Shown here one piece after another: positions 52,758-59,943 of a DNA stretch of 64,000 nucleotides. Made by a program: the position numbers and the translations under genes. Every line of letters starts with the position of its first letter. Positions within the stretch are counted from its first letter, which is position 1. The stretch is from UBA1413 sp037447215. GTDB lineage: Bacteria; Bacteroidota; Bacteroidia; Bacteroidales; Prolixibacteraceae. The notes beneath the pieces were generated by a model. It was not told the DNA's origin. It did no database searches and saw only the letters and a list, made by a program, of their open reading frames with translations. The DNA lies in NCBI GenBank assembly GCA_037447215.1, contig JBBIHB010000009.1, positions 40,103 to 104,102 of the forward strand, given 5' to 3'.

Positions 52758-54044
52758 ATGAATTTTGAAGGAACCAGGTATTTTCTGCAGTCAGTTAAAA
52801 CCGGACAAACATTCCCTGACCAGGGATGGACTTTGGAAGCCCCGGATGAACAAGACCCCACGCTGGTCAGGGCAATTTATGAAAACAGGCAACTGAAAGT
52901 GAACAACGATTTACCGGGTTTGTATAAGTTTTCGCAATGGCTGCCCGTTTGCCGGTTACTCGAAGGCTCTTCGGCGCCGGTAACATACCGCAGCACCGGA
53001 CTGGCTAAAGTCCTGAAACTGGATGAACTCTGGATTACATTCAGCGGATGGTGGCCAGAAAAGGGAGCCTTTATGTCAACATGTTCGTTCAAAGAGACCG
53101 AAGCCTATTCGGTTTGTGGACGGATGATGCCCGGTATGGATAAAATACTGGTGGTGGCTTCGGCAGGCAATACAGCACGTGCCTTTGCAAAAGTTTGTTC
53201 TGATAATCATATACCTCTTTTACTTTGTGTTCCCGAAGATAATTTGGATGCCCTGTGGTTTGAGAAACCGTTGAACAGCTTTGTAAAACTTATATGCAGT
53301 GCAAAAGGGAGCGATTATTTCGATGCCATTCACCTTTCGAATGTTGTGGCAGGCATAGATGGGTTTGTTGCCGAAGGGGGAGCCAAAAATATTGCCCGGC
53401 GCGATGGCATGGGAACCACCGTACTATCGGCAGTTACGACTATCGGCCGGATACCCGATTACTATTTTCAGGCCATCGGCAGTGGAACCGGGGCAATTGC
53501 AGCATGGGAAGCAAACCAGCGCTTTATGGCCGATTCACGGTTTGGCAAAACGAAAATGAAATTGATGGTTTCGCAGAATGCACCCTTCACGCCCATTTAT
53601 GATGCCTGGAAAGCCGGATCGAGGGCGATGCTGCCGATTGACGATAACCTTTCCCGTAAACAGGTGGAAGAAATTGATGCCAAAGTACTTTCGAACCGGA
53701 AACCACCCTATCCGATTGCAGGGGGGTTGTTCGATGCGCTCTCCGATTCGCAGGGCGATGTTTTGCTGGCCACCAACCAACAGGCTGCCGAAGCTGCCGG
53801 ATTATTCAAGAAAACAGAAGGAATAGATATTCATCCCGCTGCTGCTGTGGCTACTGCTTCCTTAATAGAGGCAGTAAACAGGAACCTTATTCAGAAAAAT
53901 GCATGTATTATGCTTAACATTACCGGTGGCGGAGAAGAAAAATTCAGGATCGAAAAAGAGTTATATTTCCTGAAACCGGATATTGTTTTTGAAGTGGGCG
54001 AAACTAATGAAAAAATCATTGACGGGGCAAGCGGTCTTTTTTAA
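52758..54044 (+). CDS. cysteate synthase (threonine synthase-like)
   Basis: A 428-residue PLP enzyme from ATG 52758; a longer frame back to 52680 is disfavoured by the promoter box. It has the threonine-synthase fold: PLP lysine in CSFKETEA (Lys112), VVASAGNTARAFAKV, EGGAKNIARRDGMGTTVL, GSGTGAIAAWEA. The ARRDGMGTTV region and VSQNAPFTPIYDAW are as in cysteate synthases, which make L-cysteate from O-phosphoserine and sulfite. In Bacteroidota cysteate feeds capnine/sulfobacin-type sulfonolipids; in archaea it feeds coenzyme M. The sulfonolipid role is therefore most likely here. Confidence 0.85.
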   Translation: MNFEGTRYFLQSVKTGQTFPDQGWTLEAPDEQDPTLVRAIYENRQLKVNNDLPGLYKFSQWLPVCRLLEGSSAPVTYRSTGLAKVLKLDELWITFSGWWPEKGAFMSTCSFKETEAYSVCGRMMPGMDKILVVASAGNTARAFAKVCSDNHIPLLLCVPEDNLDALWFEKPLNSFVKLICSAKGSDYFDAIHLSNVVAGIDGFVAEGGAKNIARRDGMGTTVLSAVTTIGRIPDYYFQAIGSGTGAIAAWEANQRFMADSRFGKTKMKLMVSQNAPFTPIYDAWKAGSRAMLPIDDNLSRKQVEEIDAKVLSNRKPPYPIAGGLFDALSDSQGDVLLATNQQAAEAAGLFKKTEGIDIHPAAAVATASLIEAVNRNLIQKNACIMLNITGGGEEKFRIEKELYFLKPDIVFEVGETNEKIIDGASGLF

Positions 54045-54092
54045 AATTTGCCAAACCTGCCGCCAATTTTAACCATTTCATATCGAATAGTA

Positions 54093-54100
54093 TATTTTTG
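54093..54100 (+). promoter_or_regulatory. -7 promoter box before the frameshifted lipoprotein gene
   Basis: TATTTTTG, an exact TAnnTTTG match, 27 bases before the ATG at 54127. Confidence 0.5.
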
Positions 54101-54126
54101 TTCACAAAGCATAAGTACTTTCTGAT

Positions 54127-54467
54127 ATGAACCCAAAAACAGCAGTCCTCAATTTTATTATTGTTGTACTTTTTAAGTCGTGTAACAGTTACAGGGATTG
54201 CAACAATGTTCCTTTCGAAGAACCATATCCCAAACCATGGCAAAACACCTGGTTTCTCAGATCAATAAGGAAACTCCGCGGTTCCATTTCATTCCCTACT
54301 TTTCTGTGGAACAAGACCTGGAAGATAATTACATGAAATCGATTATGGTAATGTCACTCAACAGTATGTGTAAATTCCATCATATTCATTACCCCGCCGA
54401 CAGGCCATTCTGGTTTTTCAAAGACGATTATCATACCCGGAAGTGGGGCGAAATCCCCATTCAGTAA
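54127..54467 (+). pseudogene. small lipoprotein gene, apparently frameshifted
   Basis: A frame from ATG 54127 gives a lipoprotein signal (LFKSC, Cys19) and then NSYRDCNNVPFEEPYPKPW, after which the translation turns into Trp/Arg/Ser-rich text without protein character. The overlapping frame that ends at 54467 reads well from about 54245 on (TPRFHFIPYFSVEQDLEDNYMKSIMVMSLNSMCKFHHIHYPADRP). Joining them needs a -1 shift between about 54230 and 54260, so this is probably one gene of about 113 codons with one indel, real or a sequencing error. Two small overlapping genes are the alternative. I do not recognise the family. A promoter box precedes it. Confidence 0.5.
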
Positions 54468-54684
54468 GAGCTGATCATAATCCTGAAATAAACTTTGTAA
54501 GGTAATGGATTAGACTTGATCATCCTTACCAGAAGGTTGCCGAATATGCCTTTCTTCATTTTAAATGATTTCAAAACAGTCTCTTATTAGTTTTGTTAAC
54601 TTTTCATTCAGCAGGCCTTTGTTTTTCTTTTAATTCCGGTAGTAGGTAGCCATTATCCAATCCCGGAATCCGATAAAAATTCGA

Positions 54685-54692
54685 TACATTTG
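54685..54692 (+). promoter_or_regulatory. -7 promoter box of the six-hairpin glycosidase gene
   Basis: TACATTTG is an exact TAnnTTTG match, 22 bases before ATG 54714. The in-frame TTG at 54690 is part of this box, so it cannot be the translation start. Confidence 0.65.
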
Positions 54693-54713
54693 GGAAAACT
54701 CAATGAAATGCTT

Positions 54714-56858
54714 ATGAAGCTAAAAATATTATCCGTTTCAACCATTTTTTTATGGCTTTTTTCCTGTATAACAGTCACCCGAAACGAGCCCATCGACCGC
54801 TATGCCCTGGTTAACCGGCACAATATCCTGGTTGAGGAGTTCGATCCGCTGGCTTCGCTTACGTTGGGGAACGGAAATTTTGCCTTTACCACCGATATCA
54901 CCGGGTTGCAGACTTTTTTCAGGGAATACGAGGAGGGGGTTTCGCTTGGAACGATGTCCAACTGGGGCTGGCATACCATACCCAACACGGAAAATTACAA
55001 TCTGGATGAAACCTATTTGTACCATGAAGTTAATGGAAGACAAATACCTTATGAGCATCAGTTGAACACCTCACCCCGGGCTATCGGGGCGGTCAACTAT
55101 TTTCGCGAAAATCCACACCGACTCCATTTGGGAATTATCAGGCTGGTCATTGTTAAGGAAAACGGGGAAGAAATCTCCATAAATGATGTGGTAAACCCGG
55201 CCCACCGGCTCGATTTGTGGCGGGGCGAGGTAAGCAGCAGGTTCGAGGTGGAAGGCCAGCCGGTTGAGGTTATTGTATTTGCCCATCAGGAAATGGATAT
55301 GATTTCGGCAAGAATTGTATCACCCCTGATCGAAGCCAACAGGCTTTCGGTCGAATGGCGCTTCCCTTATGGAATACCGGTGCATACCCATGCGGGTTAT
55401 GATTTTGGTTCCCGCGACAAACACACTTCCTGCATAACCAAGTCGGGGCAAAACACAGCAACCATCAACCGAAAACTGGATAATGACCATTATTTTACGC
55501 AGATTGACTGGAGCGGAAATGCTGAATTGCTGGAAATCGAACGGCACACATTTGTTCTGAAACCCGATGCAAAATCGAAAGTGATCGAATTTTCGTGCCT
55601 GTTTTCACCTGAAAGTATTGACCATAACTTACCTGTATTCGAAGAAACATGTCAAAACAGCCGGTTTCACTGGGAAGAATTCTGGATGAGTGGTGGCGCT
55701 GTGGATTTTTCGGACTGTACGGACTTGCGAGCACATGAATTGGAGCGCCGGGTGGTGCTTTCGCAATATCTTACGAAAGTGAACGGATCGGGTAACCTGC
55801 CCCCGCAGGAAACCGGTCTGACTTTCAACAGCTGGTACGGTAAATTTCACCTCGAAATGCACTGGTGGCACAGCGCACATTTCTACAATTGGCAGCGGCC
55901 GCAATATATGGAGGGACAGCTTGCCTATTACCGCGATATTTACCAGAAAGCAACCGGCTTCACCCGACTACAGGGTTACCAGGGTGTGCGCTGGCCGAAA
56001 ATGGTAGGCCCCGGGGGGCAGAACAGCCCTTCATCCATCGGCTCATACCTGATCTGGCAACAACCCCATTTTATTTATTTTGCCGAACAGCTATACCAAT
56101 CCAATCCTAAAACCGAAACCCTTCAGAAATATGCCGACCTGGTTTTTGCCACCGCCGATTTTATGGCCGATTTCCCATTGTTCGATGAGGCAACAGGCAA
56201 ATACAAACTGGCACCGCCGCTTATTCCGGCGCAGGAGCACTGGGACCGGTTAACTGCCACAAACCCACCCTTCGAGCTGGCATACTGGCATTGGGGTTTT
56301 TCAGTTGCGCAGCAATGGAAGCAGCGCATGGGGCAAGCCATCGAAACCAAATGGGAAGAGGTACGGAACAACCTTACCTCCCCGGTTGCCATCGATGGCC
56401 TCTACATGGGAATTGCCAATGCCCCCGATTCTTATACCAATACGGCGAATATGAGAGACCACCCAATGGTACTGGGAACCCTTGGCATGTTACCGTTATG
56501 GGATAAAGTGGATGAAAATACCATGCGCAATACCCTGAAACTGATTATGGAACATTGGGACTGGCTCCATACCTGGGGATGGGATTACCCAATGGTTGCC
56601 ATGTGTGCCACCCGCCTGCACGAACCGGAAATTGCCCTTGAAGCGCTTTTGAAAGAGGTTCAGAAGAACACTTATCTTATTAATGGGCACAATTATCAGG
56701 ATGAAAGGCTGCGGATATACCTTCCCGGAAACGGAGGCCTCCTGAAAGCTGTTGCGCTGATGTGTGCCGGATGGGAAGGATGTAAAGCGGAAAATCCAGG
56801 TTTCCCCAGCAACGGAAAATGGAAAGTTAAATGGGAAAACCTGAAGCCGGATTTTTAA
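54714..56858 (+). CDS. six-hairpin glycosidase-like lipoprotein
   Basis: About 714 residues from ATG 54714; the box at 54685-54692 rules out the longer TTG start. Lipobox LFSC (Cys18). An N-terminal beta-sandwich region (about 20-300, LASLTLGNGNFAFTTDITGLQTF, VNPAHRLDLWRGEV) is followed by an (alpha/alpha)6 toroid (about 330-690) with WYGKFHLEMHWWHSAHFYNW, QGYQGVRWPKMVGPGG, YWHWGFSVAQQWKQRMG and HTWGWDYPMVAMCATRLHEPE. This is the layout of GH65/GH95-type six-hairpin enzymes, though I cannot assign the exact family or substrate. It stands alone, near other sugar-related genes. Confidence 0.75.
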   Translation: MKLKILSVSTIFLWLFSCITVTRNEPIDRYALVNRHNILVEEFDPLASLTLGNGNFAFTTDITGLQTFFREYEEGVSLGTMSNWGWHTIPNTENYNLDETYLYHEVNGRQIPYEHQLNTSPRAIGAVNYFRENPHRLHLGIIRLVIVKENGEEISINDVVNPAHRLDLWRGEVSSRFEVEGQPVEVIVFAHQEMDMISARIVSPLIEANRLSVEWRFPYGIPVHTHAGYDFGSRDKHTSCITKSGQNTATINRKLDNDHYFTQIDWSGNAELLEIERHTFVLKPDAKSKVIEFSCLFSPESIDHNLPVFEETCQNSRFHWEEFWMSGGAVDFSDCTDLRAHELERRVVLSQYLTKVNGSGNLPPQETGLTFNSWYGKFHLEMHWWHSAHFYNWQRPQYMEGQLAYYRDIYQKATGFTRLQGYQGVRWPKMVGPGGQNSPSSIGSYLIWQQPHFIYFAEQLYQSNPKTETLQKYADLVFATADFMADFPLFDEATGKYKLAPPLIPAQEHWDRLTATNPPFELAYWHWGFSVAQQWKQRMGQAIETKWEEVRNNLTSPVAIDGLYMGIANAPDSYTNTANMRDHPMVLGTLGMLPLWDKVDENTMRNTLKLIMEHWDWLHTWGWDYPMVAMCATRLHEPEIALEALLKEVQKNTYLINGHNYQDERLRIYLPGNGGLLKAVALMCAGWEGCKAENPGFPSNGKWKVKWENLKPDF

Positions 56859-56920
56859 TTCATCCGGTTTGCTGATTTAATTCAAAAAAATAGTTTCAAC
56901 TATCTTACATATTAGCGGAG

Positions 56921-57646
56921 ATGAATCTTATTACCGAAAATATATTGTTAATCGGTTCGCTTTTGCTTTTTGTAAGCATTGTTGTGGGTAAAACCACTTA
57001 CAGGTTTGGAATTCCAACCCTTCTCCTTTTTTGGGCCGTTGGTATGCTGATTTCTGTGTTCCTGATAATAGTAGCGCGTCCCCTAAGTGTGCATCTGAGC
57101 CTGTTGCCTTTCAGGATGACCTTCAGAAACGCACTTTTATTCATGGGTTGGCTTAAGGGGACTTGTTCCGATTGTTTTTGCTACTTATCTGCTATTAGCC
57201 GGTATCAATAAAGCAGATATGATTTTCAACATCGTGTTTTTTGTTTCGGTTTCCTCGGTACTGTTCCAGGGAACCCCCTTCTCTGTTTTGGCAAGGTGGT
57301 TAAACCTATCGTTGCCCGAAGATGAAAAACCAGTCGATACGATTAAACGCATATTATCTGATTTCGAACGTTCAATGCTGTCCGAAATTATGATCCCTGA
57401 CAACAGATTTGCAATGGGAAAAAGATTGTTGACCTGAAATTTCCCAAATTCAGCAATTGCCTTGATCTAATGGGGCAATTAATACCTGACACCAAACGGA
57501 TCATCAATTATACAGGTCTCCGATGTGCTGATGTTCTTTCAGACACCGGCGATGGTGTAAACTGTGTTTACCGTGTACTTCAGCTTGACTTGCACTACAA
57601 TGGTACGGATACTTCGGATACAATCCAAACAGTATGCAAAAATTAA
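56921..57646 (+). pseudogene. decayed NhaP2-type K+/H+ antiporter
   Basis: The first frame starts like a CPA1/NhaP2 antiporter (ENILLIGSLLLFVSIVVGKTTYRFGIPTLLLF.AVGML) and then jumps straight to a late segment (FLIIVARPLSVHLSLLPFRM), so most of the membrane domain is missing. A one-base loss follows, after which the correct reading is SWVGLRGLVPIVFATYLLLAGINKADMIFNIVFF. The next frame (57219-57437) carries the region before the TrkA_C domain (MIPDNRFAMGK), and another shift leads into KKIVDLKFPK and a worn C-terminus ending at TAA 57646. An internal deletion plus two frameshifts show a true pseudogene. Confidence 0.8.
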
Positions 57647-57718
57647 AATGACTAATTCCCGATTTATGTTTTTAATTATCAACGGATTGAAAGGGTGTTA
57701 TTAAATCAAATCATTCAT

Positions 57719-57726
57719 TAAATTTG
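57719..57726 (+). promoter_or_regulatory. -7 promoter box of the ThuA-like gene
   Basis: TAAATTTG, an exact TAnnTTTG match, 33 bases before ATG 57759. Confidence 0.5.
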
Positions 57727-57758
57727 TTTCCTTTAATCTATTATGAAAACCGTTTAAT

Positions 57759-58583
57759 ATGAAAAAGATGATTTCTTTTCTTCGTAAAGCATTGATAGTT
57801 AGCCTTCTGTCTTTATTTTTTCTTCCTGTATTCAACTCTGTTGCTGGTGAGTCTGATAGTTCAACCGACGGACTTCCTTCCATTAAAGGGAAAAAAGTAT
57901 TGTTAATCTGGGGAGGCTGGGATGGACATAAACCCAAAGATTTCAAAGAAATTGTTGCGCCCTGGTTGAAAGATGAGGGTGTTGACCTGATGATTTCCGA
58001 TTCGCTGGGTGTTTATACCAATAAGGAAATAATGGGTTCGGTTGACTTGATTATCCAAATGTGGACTATGGGGAAAATCAGCAGGGAACAGGAAAAGGGA
58101 TTGCTCGAAGCAGTTAAAGGTGGCGTAGGCCTGGCTGGTATCCACGGCGGCCTTGGCGACTCGTTCCGCGAAAATACCGAGTACCAGTATATGGTTGGCG
58201 GCCAGTGGGTAGCACATCCTGGCAATGTAATCGATTATACGGTGGAGGTTACCAACCACGACGATCTGGTTACCAAAGGAGTGAAAGGCTTCAAAATAAA
58301 ATCGGAACAGTATTATATGCACATCGATCCGAATGTGAAGGTGTTGGCTACCACTACTTTCAGCGGCGATCACAATTCATGGATAAACGGCGCTACCATG
58401 CCGGTTGTCTGGAAAAAATATTACGGTAAAGGAAGGATATTCTATTTCTCTATTGGCCACGATCCGGCCGAACTTCGTATTCCCGAAGCCTGGACAATCT
58501 GGACGCGGGGTGTTCGCTGGGCAGGCGCCAGCAAATATGAGCCTTACGAAGAGTGGTTGAGCCCGGTTTATCCCGGCAAATAG
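57759..58583 (+). CDS. ThuA-like domain protein, exported
   Basis: A 274-residue protein with a signal peptide (about 1-29) and one ThuA (trehalose-utilisation, class I glutamine amidotransferase-like) domain: VLLIWGGWDGHKP, SVDLIIQMWTMG, GGVGLAGIHGGLGDSFRENTEYQYMVGGQWVAHPG, PVVWKKYYGKGRIFYFSIGHDP. These proteins are frequent in sugar-degradation clusters of Bacteroidota; some may act on keto-sugars, and the biochemistry is poorly known. A bidirectional terminator follows. The nearby isomerase-like gene at 58872 faces it, and both may serve the same pathway. Confidence 0.9.
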   Translation: MKKMISFLRKALIVSLLSLFFLPVFNSVAGESDSSTDGLPSIKGKKVLLIWGGWDGHKPKDFKEIVAPWLKDEGVDLMISDSLGVYTNKEIMGSVDLIIQMWTMGKISREQEKGLLEAVKGGVGLAGIHGGLGDSFRENTEYQYMVGGQWVAHPGNVIDYTVEVTNHDDLVTKGVKGFKIKSEQYYMHIDPNVKVLATTTFSGDHNSWINGATMPVVWKKYYGKGRIFYFSIGHDPAELRIPEAWTIWTRGVRWAGASKYEPYEEWLSPVYPGK

Positions 58584-58871
58584 TCAGACTCAATTATGTT
58601 TTAGACTTGTAAGGGAATTCATTGTTGCGATATTGAAGAAAAAACCGGAGATATTTTACATACTCCGGTTTTTTATTACAATCAGGTATTCGGCCAATGG
58701 GTATCAGGTCTCCGGTTCAAAAGTATCAGGTATCAAATTGAGAGCAAAGTGCTGAACATACGGTGCTAAACTTTCTTCTCAGCTCTCATCATTTTTAGTT
58801 CTGAGCCTTATGTTTTATTTCCTTACTTTAACCATTTGCCTTTTTACTTTCTCCTATCGACTTTACCCTTT
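58584..58871. other. intergenic region between two convergent genes
   Basis: A 288-base spacer holding a strong bidirectional terminator and then plain, AT-rich sequence with several short GTATCAGGT-like copies between 58700 and 58740. No frame of protein character and no RNA gene is visible. Confidence 0.6.
58641..58672. terminator. bidirectional Rho-independent terminator
   Basis: AAAACCGGAG at 58641-58650 pairs perfectly with CTCCGGTTTT at 58663-58672; T-runs follow on both strands. It lies between the convergent ThuA-like and isomerase-like genes and can end both transcripts. Confidence 0.85.
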
Positions 58872-59792
58872 CTAAAGGTAACCCCACTCCTTCATCACCT
58901 TAAAGTTGGCTTCCATGCACTCCATCGGTGTTTTACCCTGATAGGATTCCTGTTCTATAACAAAGAGTTTGGTGCCTGAATCACGGGCAAGGTCAGCTAT
59001 TTCCCTCATGGGAAGTAATCCCGAACCTACAATGGTACTTTCGTAGCTCTGGCCATCTTCAGTCTTCACCATATCTTTTATATGGATATTATCGTAACGA
59101 CCCGGATATTTCTCCAGCAGGTCTTTGGCAAGAGCCCCTGCAACATACATATTGCCGGTATCAAGCTGCATAACCACCTTGTCGGCATCGGTGTTTGCCA
59201 TCATTATGTCCCACAGGGTTTGGTTGTTCAATTTTTCGCTGAACTCAAAATCGTGGTTGTGGTAACCAAAACGCATTCCGCGGGTTTTGCAAAGTTCTCC
59301 ACACTTATTGAAAATACCCATAAACCTGACCAGATCATCGTATGTCTGGCGTAGGCTGGCATCGAGCCAAGGGCTTACCACATACTCCTGCCCAACAAAA
59401 GCGGCATCGTCAACCAGTTTTTTCCAGTCGTCAGTGAAGTCATTCTGGTCTTCATTCCAATGCTGACTTCCTAAAACGGTATGTCCTGATGGCATTTTCA
59501 GGCCAAGGTCGTCCAATACTTTCTTAAATTCTTCGGCTGTCCAGCCATAAAATCTTTGATTCACATAGTTGGCATGTTCTACGTATTTGTAGCCTATTTT
59601 GGCCAATTTTGTGAGTGTTCCGAGTGGATCGGCACGCATTTCATCACGAACTGAATATAGCTGAAGTGCGGTAACTACACTTGGTGCGGTTGCAGGTTTG
59701 GTTCCGGTTGAACAAGCCAATCCGGGGAGCAGTGCGGCGCCACCAAGGGCAAATGTGCTGGTCTTTAAAAAATCTCTCCTTGTAGTTCTCAT
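58872..59792 (-). CDS. exported sugar phosphate isomerase/epimerase-like protein
   Basis: A 306-residue protein with a twin-arginine lipoprotein signal (TTRRDFLKT, LPGLACS with Cys27), so it would be exported folded and anchored. The AP-endonuclease-2-like TIM barrel is clear: LQLYSVRDEMRADPLGTLTKLAKIGYKYVEHA, FGYHNHDFEF, QLDTGNMYVAG, HIKDMVK, FVIEQESY; the metal-binding Glu/Asp/His set appears intact. Such exported isomerase-like proteins are typical of sugar-degrading Bacteroidota and often accompany ThuA-like proteins and GFO/IDH oxidoreductases, though no substrate is settled. Confidence 0.9.
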   Translation of the reverse strand: MRTTRRDFLKTSTFALGGAALLPGLACSTGTKPATAPSVVTALQLYSVRDEMRADPLGTLTKLAKIGYKYVEHANYVNQRFYGWTAEEFKKVLDDLGLKMPSGHTVLGSQHWNEDQNDFTDDWKKLVDDAAFVGQEYVVSPWLDASLRQTYDDLVRFMGIFNKCGELCKTRGMRFGYHNHDFEFSEKLNNQTLWDIMMANTDADKVVMQLDTGNMYVAGALAKDLLEKYPGRYDNIHIKDMVKTEDGQSYESTIVGSGLLPMREIADLARDSGTKLFVIEQESYQGKTPMECMEANFKVMKEWGYL

Positions 59793-59943
59793 AAGCTGCT
59801 GTTTTTGATGTTTTTATAAAAATCAGAATATTAATGATTTATCTTTAAAATTTTACAGAGGATAAAATTAGAAAATTTTCTTCATTTTTTAACAGATAAA
59901 TCAACAGTCGGAGGTATGAAACAACAATTGGAAGTAGTAATAG

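Noticed and set aside
57903..58373. 156-codon minus-strand frame
   Set aside because: Antisense to the ThuA domain; the sense strand has clear family motifs.
58690..58740. GTATCAGGT-like short repeats as a CRISPR or iteron array
   Set aside because: Only a few imperfect 8-9 base copies with irregular spacing; no spacers, no cas or rep genes.
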